A DNA stretch of 64,000 nt, taken from contig JBBQPZ010000002.1 in the NCBI GenBank assembly GCA_038216655.1, positions 1-64,000 on the forward strand, given 5' to 3'. Positions 35,401-42,727 of the stretch are shown here, one piece after another. Below the pieces are notes generated by a model that was not told the DNA's origin, made no database searches, and saw nothing but the letters and a program-made list of their open reading frames with translations. Made by a program: the position numbers and the translations under genes. The first letter of the stretch is position 1. Each line of letters opens with the position of its first letter. The DNA comes from JAFDWR01 sp038216655 (GTDB taxonomy: Bacteria; Armatimonadota; Fimbriimonadia; Fimbriimonadales; Fimbriimonadaceae).

Positions 35401-36854
35401 GGGAAGAACGGGTTGATGTCGAGATCGACCGCCTCCACTCGCATGTGGACCGACTCGTCTGCCGCCACTCGACCATCCATCACAAGAGTCCCGCCCTGGG
35501 TGTGGGCGATGCCTCGGGTGACGGTCAGGACGCGCCCCTTGTATCTTCCGGCAAGCTCGAAATTGCCATGCACCTTGTCCTGATATCCAGCGGTTCCATT
35601 CGCTTGGAAGTCGGCGCGAGGATCCTGGGTCGTGCCGTCGATCAGCACTTTGGCGTTCGCCGATCCCGACAAGCCGCCTCGTTTGAACCTTGTCGCCAAT
35701 TGGCGTAGATCCACCTTCGGAGACTCAAACGCCCCGGCGAGGCGGCGGTCTTTCAGGCCGATTTCGAGCGATCCCTGGACCGGGCTGCCGTGCCACACCG
35801 CCTGCATCTGCCCCAAGCGGACCAGGTTGGAATCGGCATGCAACTGCATCGCCACACGATCGAGAGGTTCGCCATAGGCAACCCCGGACTGAGCCACAAG
35901 GTCCCCATCCATCACGATCCCATGCGGGCTGTCGTAGGCGATCCACCCAAGGTAGTTCGCACCGCGGAGGGAGATGTCTTTCGGGATGAGCGCCTTGAGC
36001 CACGGGGGAGATTCCGCCACGCTTGGGCTCTTCAGCGCCACCTGGGCACCTATGGTCACTCCGTTCTGCCAGCGGAAGGTGCCGTTGTAGAATCCGCTCA
36101 GGCCGGGAGTTGAGGCAGTGCCCCGACCCGCCATCCCAGACTCCCCGATGTGCCCCTCGAACGTGGCATCGTTGAACCGATAGGTGTCGTAGCCAACACC
36201 CGTGCCATGGAGCGTCGCATCGAGCGAGAGCGAGAGCGCAGAGTTCGCGGGCACCGTCAACGCGAAGGGGCCGCTGGCTCGCAACGATTCCACCGACAAG
36301 TGACGAAGCCACTCAATCTTGGCACCCTCGCGAGCCATTCGGAAATCCCGCAGTGCCGGGGCGAGGTCAAGCCCGGTCGACCGGCCCTTGACGAACAATC
36401 CCTGATCCGGCACGTTCTGCACAGTCGCAGTCGCCGACCCAATCCCGTCGATTGAGGCGTCCCCGTTTGCAAGCCAACTCTGACCGACGCCGTCCACCAA
36501 CGCGTGCTTGATCGTCACGTCCTCGGTCCAGGCCGTGGGACCAGTTTGGTCAATTAGCTTGAGCTTTGCGCCTTCGAGACGGACGCTGAATGGAACCTTG
36601 CTCCTCGGCCCGGGGGTCTTCGGGAGAAAGTCCTCAAACTCAAAACGACCAGAGGAGCCGCGACGGAGGACAAGGTTGCTCTCGCGCAGGTTGACCAGGA
36701 TGGGCACGTCTTCGGTTCGCCCGATGAGCAGGCCGGTGGCGTCGACCTTCTTGGCCGAGGCGATCAGTCCGTTCGGTCCCTTCAAGACCGGATTGATCAC
36801 GAGAAGCGTGCCGCGACGCGCGTTGTAGCTGAAGGAATCGGCGGTAAGGACCAA
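32481..36854 (-). CDS. tamB: TamB-like (DUF490/AsmA-like) envelope protein
   Basis: At least 1457 aa. TamB-family proteins bridge the inner and outer membranes and are implicated in lipid transport or outer-membrane protein assembly. The protein is a long run of beta-strand repeats (GSGxxxL, LSGTxxxPxV patterns) ending in the DUF490 domain and a terminal YKLSIEYGFRF strand. The coordinates start at the first canonical codon (TTG, 36854). However, the same frame is open and protein-like up to the lipA stop at 37047. That stretch encodes a membrane segment (FVTVTGPFVALSIWGGSYLF) that TamB proteins need, with no usable start. A GTG at 37036 with GAGG upstream would fit if one base is missing near 37027-37030. 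Confidence 0.85.
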   Translation of the reverse strand: MVLTADSFSYNARRGTLLVINPVLKGPNGLIASAKKVDATGLLIGRTEDVPILVNLRESNLVLRRGSSGRFEFEDFLPKTPGPRSKVPFSVRLEGAKLKLIDQTGPTAWTEDVTIKHALVDGVGQSWLANGDASIDGIGSATATVQNVPDQGLFVKGRSTGLDLAPALRDFRMAREGAKIEWLRHLSVESLRASGPFALTVPANSALSLSLDATLHGTGVGYDTYRFNDATFEGHIGESGMAGRGTASTPGLSGFYNGTFRWQNGVTIGAQVALKSPSVAESPPWLKALIPKDISLRGANYLGWIAYDSPHGIVMDGDLVAQSGVAYGEPLDRVAMQLHADSNLVRLGQMQAVWHGSPVQGSLEIGLKDRRLAGAFESPKVDLRQLATRFKRGGLSGSANAKVLIDGTTQDPRADFQANGTAGYQDKVHGNFELAGRYKGRVLTVTRGIAHTQGGTLVMDGRVAADESVHMRVEAVDLDINPFFPEAGGSGNFRGKVSGTLSHPQVAGVAEAYALTYKGHVIPFASANLTAGLEQAKVENFRAQQGPTEARGSGSYQFKDGKLAGSFELSDFRPSEIFGPDVVGLVDVPEVTLSGTAKNPVVEGHAIGTDLFYAGRRVDRFEANARLTGRSIQLENLTANLFNGTVTGSGRYSLTRKTGAADVVLKNLSLGDLAALPADVGTLTGTVDGTATIGVDADATLSGSLNGTVTDAQLNDTLLGSGDFKATAHGNAIDGSAQIGNLDGYQQIEHFTYDRVTNLLDAKLLIANTPLGDLYRATQRLYPDPPPNIAQILRGTSGTLNLEASIHGPVKNPDVDLQTLDITNLSTLGRQTGEFKLSGTRQGDEFKGIQLSWLGPAGNLVARGAADLNGEFALDGDLSDFDLSVLGLADDSLSALRGKVTVSFQGSGPTRDPVFRASIDSKNSPLGVVAADGTVDYVSDFGVSLDSVTITQSTIGPDGKYKGGIDASGLLTYRGVEGVLQANLPLVYPFRIPEGSALSASLDVAERPLRTLDALIPGLDTSKTEGTLKGHVGVNGPLEALAFDGRIDMVAKHLGFKGATDRFHDLIASLNLSGNDIKMNLTTAADSGGTVSLDATASTPGVRKILDEVGSGTLTGIWSSPLSGNLNIDELVLNEPLPGKGRVTGTASGVLALGGTAEAPAINGAATLAGGKILLPSEDIPPGTSPSFSIDPKFNIKLAILNSLNVRSSAANIDLSGSGALTGSLKQPSLDANLVLQKGTFRLPTATVRLEPDGIVRPSYHAGSIDGHDARIDVDLEGRTRVTASGFQGRPQPYDIRLDIHGDLLRDGGLQLDATSSPPDLDKEQILALLGQASALQGLTSMGAGQTESRIRTALAGFALPSFLDPITNKIGSALGFESLTLQYDLRNQASIGFAKILGKDFTLSGTRQISSPIPGFKQMFDIELTYRSPKLRRFSFSIGADQDRPYKLSIEYGFRF

Positions 36855-37046
36855 GTCTCCACCGGGGGACTTATAACTAAGTCGAATCGGGACGCCGGGA
36901 GCGGTCAGGGTGGCGAAGCACTCGAAGAGATACGACCCGCCCCAAATGGAGAGCGCGACGAACGGCCCCGTGACGGTAACGAATCGAACAGCTTTGGACC
37001 AACCCGCGATAAGTGTCTTCTTCCCGCGCCTTTCACGCGAGCCTCG

Positions 37047-37940
37047 CTACTTACTAGAGACGTTCAAACGAGCCACACGTTCCGACATCACCTTCTTGCT
37101 GAAGTCGATCGCGTTGTACGAAGAGCGAATGAACGGACCGCTCGCGACGAATGCAAACCCCATCTCCTCGCCGATCGCCTCGTATTCCTGGAACACGGTC
37201 GGATGGATGAACTCGTTCACCGGCAGGTGGCGCATCGTCGGGCGCAGATACTGGCCGATCGTCACCGCGTCAACGCCCGCTTCTCGCAGGTCGCGCAGCG
37301 TCTTCATGACCTCGTCCTTGGTCTCGCCCAAGCCGAGCATGATGCCGGACTTGGTGTAGATCGTCGGATCGATTTCCTTGACCTGTTTTAGGACGGACAG
37401 CGAACGATCGTACTTCGCCTGGGGCCGGACGACGGTGTGGAGTCGCTCGATGGTCTCGATGTTGTGATTGTAAATCTCGGGATGGGCCCGGCAGACCGTC
37501 TCGATGCAGTCGCGGCGGCCCTTGAAGTCGGGGGTAAGCACCTCGACGATCGTGTCCGGATTCTGCTTGTGGATCTCTTCGATCGTGGAGGCAAACTGCT
37601 GGGCGCCCTGGTCCTTCAGGTCGTCGCGGGCGACGCTGGTGACGACGATGTGCTGCAGACCGAGGTCGGTCGCAACCTGGGCGATGTCGCTCGGCTCGTC
37701 ATGGTTGACGGTCATCCCCTTGCCAACCTTAATCGCGCAGAAGCCGCAGCTTCGCGTGCAGGTGTCGCCGAGGATCATGAAGGTCGCGGTCTTCTTGGAC
37801 CAGCACTCGGGCAGGTTCGGACAGCGCGCGCTCTCACAAACGGTGTGCAAGTTTTTCGCCCGCATCATCCCCTCGACCTGTTTGATCATATCGGGCCGCG
37901 GCAGGCGGATCGTCAGCCACTCAGGGAGGCGCTGCGTCAT
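37047..37940 (-). CDS. lipA: Lipoyl synthase
   Basis: 298 aa. A radical-SAM enzyme that inserts sulfur into protein-bound octanoyl groups to make lipoyl cofactor. It has the auxiliary-cluster cysteines in CESARCPNLPEC, the radical-SAM motif CTRSCGFC and the text VTSVARDDLKDQGAQQF. It also has NHNIETIERL and GLGETKDEVMKTLRDLREAGVDAVTIGQYLRPT. The start ATG at 37940 (MTQRLPEWL) is chosen because TACACT lies 6 bases upstream. A longer open frame into the microsatellite encodes His-Cys repeats and is spurious. Confidence 0.96.
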   Translation of the reverse strand: MTQRLPEWLTIRLPRPDMIKQVEGMMRAKNLHTVCESARCPNLPECWSKKTATFMILGDTCTRSCGFCAIKVGKGMTVNHDEPSDIAQVATDLGLQHIVVTSVARDDLKDQGAQQFASTIEEIHKQNPDTIVEVLTPDFKGRRDCIETVCRAHPEIYNHNIETIERLHTVVRPQAKYDRSLSVLKQVKEIDPTIYTKSGIMLGLGETKDEVMKTLRDLREAGVDAVTIGQYLRPTMRHLPVNEFIHPTVFQEYEAIGEEMGFAFVASGPFIRSSYNAIDFSKKVMSERVARLNVSSK

Positions 37941-37946
37941 GGGGTC

Positions 37947-37952
37947 AGTGTA
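37947..37952 (-). promoter_or_regulatory. -10 box TACACT of lipA, leaderless
   Basis: TACACT ends 6 bases before the ATG at 37940. The microsatellite array at 37961-38106 covers the -35 and everything upstream. Confidence 0.6.
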
Positions 37953-37960
37953 CCTCTGGG

Positions 37961-38106
37961 AGTCTGGAGTCTGGAGTCTGAGTCTGAGTCTGAGTCTGAG
38001 TCTGAGTTGGAGTTGGAGTTGGAGTCGGAGTGGGAGTCTGAGTTGGAGCTGGAGTCGGAAGTGGCAGTGGCAGTGGCAGTGGCAGTGGCAGTGGCAGTGG
38101 CAGTGA
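37961..38106. repeat. Long hexamer microsatellite, AGTCTG / AGTTGG / CAGTGG units
   Basis: About 24 tandem units of 6 bases (the first two are 7): five AGTCTG, three AGTTGG, mixed variants, then about seven CAGTGG. All variants keep the AGT core. It abuts the lipA promoter on one side and a family II half repeat on the other. Confidence 0.9.
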
Positions 38107-38130
38107 GTGGATCGTGCCACCTGTTCCGTC

Positions 38131-38312
38131 ATCCTGACTGGAAAACCGAGCCTCGGCGAAGGTTTGGAACGGAAGGACCCCGGATCCCCGCGTCCGACTC
38201 GGAATCAGGTGCTTTGCAACAGCCGCCGCGCTTGTAACATAGCAAAGGGAATTGTCATCCCGAAGGATGTTGTGCCGAGGGATCTGCCGGTAGACGCCGA
38301 GTGCTTGTGATC
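38131..38312. repeat. Half copies of family II and family I repeats
   Basis: From 38131 CCGTCATCCTGACTGGAAAACCGAGCC begins a family II left half. From 38252 TTGTCATCCCGAAGGATG begins a family I half that ends near 38312. Confidence 0.6.
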
Positions 38313-38380
38313 GTTCGCGAAATGCGGGAGATAACTAAGCGAATTCCCGCCGGGCCGTAGCATGGGAGTGAGTTTTTTAG

Positions 38381-38550
38381 CCGTCATCCAGAGTGAAGCG
38401 CCGAGCCCAAGCGAAGGTAGCGCAGTCGAAGGATCATCTGTGCAGTCTCCGACTCTCTACGCTCGCGCCGGTTTTCCAAGTCGGAGACTTAGCCCATGAT
38501 CCTTCGACTGCGTCGACTCGCTAGGGCTCGTCAACTCCGCTGGATGACGG
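38381..38550. repeat. Family II palindromic intergenic repeat, copy d
   Basis: Left end CCGTCATCCAGAGTGAAGCG, right end CTCCGCTGGATGACGG. The interior closely matches copy a at 6517-6690 (for example CGAGCCCAAGCGAAGG and GCGCCGGTTTTC). Confidence 0.85.
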
Positions 38551-38604
38551 ACCCAAAAAAGTCAAGCTGACGAGCTACTTAGTAGCGCGCCACCCTACGC
38601 TGGA

Positions 38605-38676
38605 CTCGCCCACCACGACTACCAACACCGCCTCCTCTACCGCCCATTTGACGGCAAATTTCAAGACGAGGTCTAG
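38605..38676 (+). pseudogene. C-terminal remnant of a third copy of the tandem paralogue
   Basis: Reading from CTC at 38605 gives LAHHDYQHRLLYRPFDGKFQDEV and a stop. The ends of the genes at 38726 and 40060 read LASGDYNHRLLYRPFDGDFQDRP and LAHRDYNHRLLYRPFDGDFQDRP. Only this tail survives, the rest being lost, so at least three tandem copies once existed. Confidence 0.8.
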
Positions 38677-38725
38677 GATTTCGCACCTCTGTTAGGGTTC
38701 GGCGGATAATGAGCGTTAGCATCCG

Positions 38726-39922
38726 ATGAACCTCCTCGCCGCCCTCCTCCTCGCCGCCAATTCCTCGACCCGAGCGTCCGCACTGGCTTGGGCGGATCGC
38801 TTATATCGGGAAGCTCCCGCGATCTCGGCCAGCCTCGATCCTTGGTACAACGCGTACAGCGCGTACCAGCAAGTCGAGAAACGTTATGGATCGAGCGGGG
38901 AGGTCACCAGACGCCTCGCGACCTGCTGTTTGCGGATCGGCGATTTCGAGCAGGCGGACCAGAGGGCCTCCCAATTGGCAAATCGAACGGACCCGCTGGT
39001 CGCCGAAGTCCGCTCGAAGCTAGAGCTGAAGACGCGCTTCCAAAAGCTAATCCCGGCAAAGGAGCAAGTAATCGATTTCGTGCGCGTCGGCGGCGACCGT
39101 TGGGCGGTGCTTAGCGGCGAGCAGGATATGGAAATGGTGGGGGTGTTCTTCCGAAAGCTGTACGGCCCCATGGTCCTTCGCTCGGTCGACGCCCGGACCG
39201 CGCATGTCTCTCCCAAGATCGACCTGCCCGACGCCGCCTACAGCGGACACCTATACCTATGGAGAGATTTGAAGGGAACGGCCACGGTCATTGCCGGATA
39301 CTCCACGCCCGCCGCGGACTGCTCGCCCGGTGTGTTTCAGTTCTATCGAGTTGGGAGCGGCCGACCGCGAAATCTGGCCACTCTCAATGCCGTCTACGAC
39401 ATTAATGGGTACCCAGCGGGTCGGGTCCTGGCAGTTTCGGTAGGCGTCATCTACAAGAAGGATTGGACCGACTTTTACGAGTGGGATGGCCAGCGTCTCC
39501 GATTCGCGAACGACCGCCATCCAGGCAAACCCGAAGAGCTGGACTGGTTCCGGTCGCGAGGCTACACCCGTGAGGACCGCTCGGACTACAGTCTCTGGCT
39601 CGAACTCGCCGCGAAACAGTGCATCTGGAAGCGGTGGAGTGCCGCGAACAAAAGCCTTAGAGAAGCCGAGCGCAATTGCCGCCTGAGCCTTTTGGAGCAG
39701 GCCAGGGGAGTCGACCGCTTCAGCCCCGGCGGCCATCATGAGTTCGGTTATTACGGAGACACCGCCACCAATCTGAGGCTCATCCGCCAACGCCTTCGGT
39801 GGCTCGCGAGCGGCGATTACAACCACCGGCTCCTGTACCGCCCGTTCGATGGCGATTTCCAAGACCGACCCGAGCTCCAAATCAGGAGCTTGGAGGTCAT
39901 CCCCAGTTTCTCAAAGGCTTAG
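38726..39922 (+). CDS. Exported protein of unknown function, tandem paralogue 1
   Basis: 398 aa. A signal-like N-terminus (MNLLAALLLAANSSTRASA) is followed by a helical, TPR-like stretch (ALAWADRLYREAPAISASLDPWYNAYSAYQQVEKRYG...RRLATCCLRIGDFEQADQRA). The middle of the protein is beta-rich with DWTDFYEWDGQRLRFANDRHPGK. It closely resembles the next gene over its whole length. No known family is recognised. The extra C-terminal 16 residues are not shared with paralogue 2. Confidence 0.75.
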   Translation: MNLLAALLLAANSSTRASALAWADRLYREAPAISASLDPWYNAYSAYQQVEKRYGSSGEVTRRLATCCLRIGDFEQADQRASQLANRTDPLVAEVRSKLELKTRFQKLIPAKEQVIDFVRVGGDRWAVLSGEQDMEMVGVFFRKLYGPMVLRSVDARTAHVSPKIDLPDAAYSGHLYLWRDLKGTATVIAGYSTPAADCSPGVFQFYRVGSGRPRNLATLNAVYDINGYPAGRVLAVSVGVIYKKDWTDFYEWDGQRLRFANDRHPGKPEELDWFRSRGYTREDRSDYSLWLELAAKQCIWKRWSAANKSLREAERNCRLSLLEQARGVDRFSPGGHHEFGYYGDTATNLRLIRQRLRWLASGDYNHRLLYRPFDGDFQDRPELQIRSLEVIPSFSKA

Positions 39923-39927
39923 TCCAG

Positions 39928-39990
39928 AATGTCATCCCGAAGGATGTTCGTGCCGAGGGATCTGACGGTCATCGTTTCTTGTGTGCATTC
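39928..39990. repeat. Half copy of the family I repeat
   Basis: TGTCATCCCGAAGGATG, then GTGCCGAGGGATCTGACGGTCATCG, matches the left half of copy e (44093-44275). It lies between the two paralogues. Confidence 0.65.
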
Positions 39991-40059
39991 AACGGAAGCT
40001 GACGAATGCCGGGTAGCGCAGTAATCCGGGGAAGGCGCGTAAGATTGGGTTGGCAAATC

Positions 40060-41214
40060 ATGAGCCTCTTCGCCACCCTCGTCCTCTTTGTCACGGGTTC
40101 AACTCGCCAGACTGCGTTGGCGTGGGCGGACCGGCTTTATCGGGAAGCACCCGAAATGTCCGCAAATTTGGATCCTTGGTACCACGCCTATGGTGCCTAC
40201 CGCCAGGTCGAAAAGGTGTACGGCGCGAGCGAGGAAATCAGTAAGCGACTCGCGACCTGCTGCTTGAGGATCGGCGACCTCGCCCGGGTCAATCAGTTCG
40301 TTTCCAAGCTAACGAATCAAGCCGACCCTCTGATTGCTCAACTCAAAGAGAAGCTGACGTGGAAGGATCTCTTTCAAAAACGACTCCCTAAGGAAGAGCA
40401 TCTTCTCGACCTTATTCGACTAGATTCAGGGCGCATGGTGGTCCTCAGCGGTACTCAAGGCTCGGGAAATGAATGGGAGGGGTTTTACAAGAAGGTTTAT
40501 AACGCGCTGTTCATTCGCTCCCTGGATTTGCGAGTTGGCCGAAGGCTTCCCCCGCCATTTCCCGTACATCTGCAAGTTGACGCTGCGTTTTTCGGGCACC
40601 TCTACCGCTGGAAGGACCCGAGCGGTGAAGAGACGATTCTCGTCGCCTACGAGGGGACAGCTATGAATTGCGAGCCAGGAACTTTTCAGTTGTTCCGAGA
40701 CGACGCTGGGAATCTGAAACACCTGCGGACCCTTTACGCCATTTATGGCATCAAAGGATTCGCCACGGCAGGCTCTCTGGCCATCAAAATCGGAGAGGTC
40801 TACAAAAGGAATTGGGCAGACTTCTACGACTGGGATGGTCAACATCTCCAGTTCGCAAACGACCGCCATCCGGGTGGATTCCGTAGTCTGAACTGGTTTA
40901 AATCGTTAGCCTACGGTCGCGAGGAGCGCCGGGATTACTGCAACTGGCTGGAGCAGGCCGCGATGCAGTGCATCTGGAAGCGATGGAACAGTGCCGCCAT
41001 GAGCCTCCGCCAAGCCGAGCGGGTTTGCCGCCTCGCCCTCTCGGAGCGGGCGCGAGGAGTCGACTCAGGCGGGCATCACGACTTTGGCCACTTCGGAGAT
41101 ACCGCGACCAACCTGAAGCTCATCCGCCAACGCCTCCGCTGGCTGGCGCACCGAGATTACAATCACCGGCTCCTGTATCGTCCGTTCGACGGCGATTTCC
41201 AAGACCGACCCTAG
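40060..41214 (+). CDS. Exported protein of unknown function, tandem paralogue 2
   Basis: 384 aa from the ATG at 40060. MSLFATLVLFVTGSTRQTALAWADRLYREAPEMSANLDPWYHAYGAYRQVEKVYG aligns directly with paralogue 1, as do TCCLRIGD, KRNWADFYDWDGQHLQFANDRHPGG and the C-terminal HRLLYRPFDGDFQDRP. The paralogues differ most in the middle third. The conserved Cys-Cys pair and the FYxWDGQ strand may be structural. The function is not inferable. Confidence 0.75.
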   Translation: MSLFATLVLFVTGSTRQTALAWADRLYREAPEMSANLDPWYHAYGAYRQVEKVYGASEEISKRLATCCLRIGDLARVNQFVSKLTNQADPLIAQLKEKLTWKDLFQKRLPKEEHLLDLIRLDSGRMVVLSGTQGSGNEWEGFYKKVYNALFIRSLDLRVGRRLPPPFPVHLQVDAAFFGHLYRWKDPSGEETILVAYEGTAMNCEPGTFQLFRDDAGNLKHLRTLYAIYGIKGFATAGSLAIKIGEVYKRNWADFYDWDGQHLQFANDRHPGGFRSLNWFKSLAYGREERRDYCNWLEQAAMQCIWKRWNSAAMSLRQAERVCRLALSERARGVDSGGHHDFGHFGDTATNLKLIRQRLRWLAHRDYNHRLLYRPFDGDFQDRP

Positions 41215-41617
41215 AGCTCCGATCAGGAATCTGGAGGTCACCCCAAACCCCTAAGGGGGCTCTGACTCTGACCAAGTTGGTTGACAAAACCCCTTCCCGC
41301 GGCATAAGAGGCATGGCCCGACAGAAAACACGATCGTCCCCGGACGCCGCGGCCCCAAAGCGTTCCCACATTCCCAACGTGGGTAAGCACGCATGAGTGC
41401 AGGAAAACGGGAAATCCCGCCCGACCACCCGCTTCGAAACGCCAAGCACGTCGGCCCTAGGCCGAAGTGTCCCAAGCCCAACTCCCAAGCTCCCGCTCAA
41501 AGCTCCTCCCCCGCCCCGGGGGGAGGTCGGGTGGGGGCCGACCGCCACTCCAGTCGGGAAAGAGTCACCCAGACTCCATCTCTAACTCTAACTCGGAAAG
41601 GTAACCTCTAACCTGAA
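41215..41617. other. Intergenic region with family III fragment
   Basis: No gene is recognised. A family III arm (CTCCTCCCCCGCCCCGGGG, 41503-41521, continuing to 41540) and short CTAACT repeats (about 41579-41594) lie just before aroF. Confidence 0.55.
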
Positions 41618-42646
41618 ATGATCATCGTAATGCGCCTTGGCGCGACGCAGGAGCAGATCGACGCGGTGGTCGATGTGATTCGCGGGCAGGGGACCGAACC
41701 ACTGGTCATGCCCGGCGAAGACCGAGTCGCCATCGGAATTCCCGCTTCGCTCACCACGGACCAGCGGACGATGCTGGAGACCTCGATCGGCTCGCTCGAC
41801 GGGGTCAGCAAGGTCACCCAGACCAGCCGTCCGTTCAAGCTTGCCTCGCTCGAATTCAAGCCCACGCCAACCAGTGTGACCGTGAAAGGCGTCACGATCG
41901 GCACCGGGCACTTTGTCGTCATGGGCGGCCCGTGCTCCGTCGAGTCCTACGAGCAGTTTAAAGAGTCCGCCGAGCTCGTCAAGAGAGCCGGCGCGACCAT
42001 CCTCCGCGGCGGCGCGTTCAAGCCGCGGACCTCTCCCTACTCCTTCCAGGGCCTCGCCGAAGAAGGGCTCAAGATCATCAAGCAGGTCGGCGACGAGACC
42101 GGCCTGGTCACAATCTCCGAGGTGATGAGCGGCGACATGGTGCCGCTGGTAGCCGAGTACGTGGACATTCTCCAGATCGGCGCTCGCTCGATGCAGAACT
42201 TCCCGCTGCTGATCGAAGCCGGCAAAAGCATGAAGCCGGTGTTCCTTAAACGCGGGCCCTCGGCCACGATCGACGAGTTCCTTCTCGCCGCCGAGTACGT
42301 TTTGAACCAGGGCAACCCGAACGTGATCTTATGCGAGCGCGGCGTGATGCCCCTCGACAAGGCCTACACCCGCAACACCCTCGACCTCTCGGCGGTCCCC
42401 GTGCTCAAGGAATTCACCCACCTCCCCGTGATCGTCGACCCGTCGCACGGCACCGGCGTCGCGCGCTATGTCGCGCCGATGGCCCTAGCCGCGGTGGTGG
42501 TGGGCGCGGATGGCGTTATGATCGAGATGCATCCGAACCCGCGGGTGGCGCTTAGCGACGGCTCCCAGGCGCTCACGCCAGGGCAGTTTGAGACTCTGAT
42601 GAAGGACCTGCATCGCCTCGCGGAGTTCAGCGGCCTGCAGATGTAG
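41618..42646 (+). CDS. aroF: 3-deoxy-7-phosphoheptulonate synthase (DAHP synthase)
   Basis: 342 aa. It catalyses the first step of the shikimate pathway, joining phosphoenolpyruvate and erythrose 4-phosphate. An N-terminal ferredoxin-like regulatory domain (MIIVMRLGATQEQIDAVVDVI, to about residue 75) precedes the barrel. This is the arrangement of the Thermotoga-type enzyme, which can be inhibited by aromatic amino acids. Catalytic text: GPCSVES, LRGGAFKPRTSPYSFQG, SEVM, LQIGARSMQNF, KRG, VDPSHGTG and MIEMHPNP. Full length. It uses phosphoenolpyruvate, as does the nearby ppc product. Confidence 0.96.
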   Translation: MIIVMRLGATQEQIDAVVDVIRGQGTEPLVMPGEDRVAIGIPASLTTDQRTMLETSIGSLDGVSKVTQTSRPFKLASLEFKPTPTSVTVKGVTIGTGHFVVMGGPCSVESYEQFKESAELVKRAGATILRGGAFKPRTSPYSFQGLAEEGLKIIKQVGDETGLVTISEVMSGDMVPLVAEYVDILQIGARSMQNFPLLIEAGKSMKPVFLKRGPSATIDEFLLAAEYVLNQGNPNVILCERGVMPLDKAYTRNTLDLSAVPVLKEFTHLPVIVDPSHGTGVARYVAPMALAAVVVGADGVMIEMHPNPRVALSDGSQALTPGQFETLMKDLHRLAEFSGLQM

Positions 42647-42678
42647 ACTGGCGATTCCATGGACGTCGGAGGCGACCA

Positions 42679-42712
42679 GCCCCCACCCTCCCCGGGGCGG
42701 GGCAGGACTCTG
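42679..42712. repeat. Family III fragment
   Basis: CAGCCCCCACCCTCCCCGGGG followed by CGGGGCAGGACTCTGAC; an arm related to 25607-25774. Confidence 0.5.
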
Positions 42713-42727
42713 ACAGGAAGCAACCTA

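Noticed and set aside
33178..35989. Several plus-strand frames opposite the TamB-like gene
   Set aside because: They are shadows of a long, repetitive minus-strand gene in GC-rich DNA, with no domains of their own.
37941..38132. Extended lipA N-terminus rich in His-Cys and Leu-Gln-Leu-Arg repeats
   Set aside because: It is translation of the hexamer array. The start at 37940 has a -10 box 6 bases upstream and matches the family.
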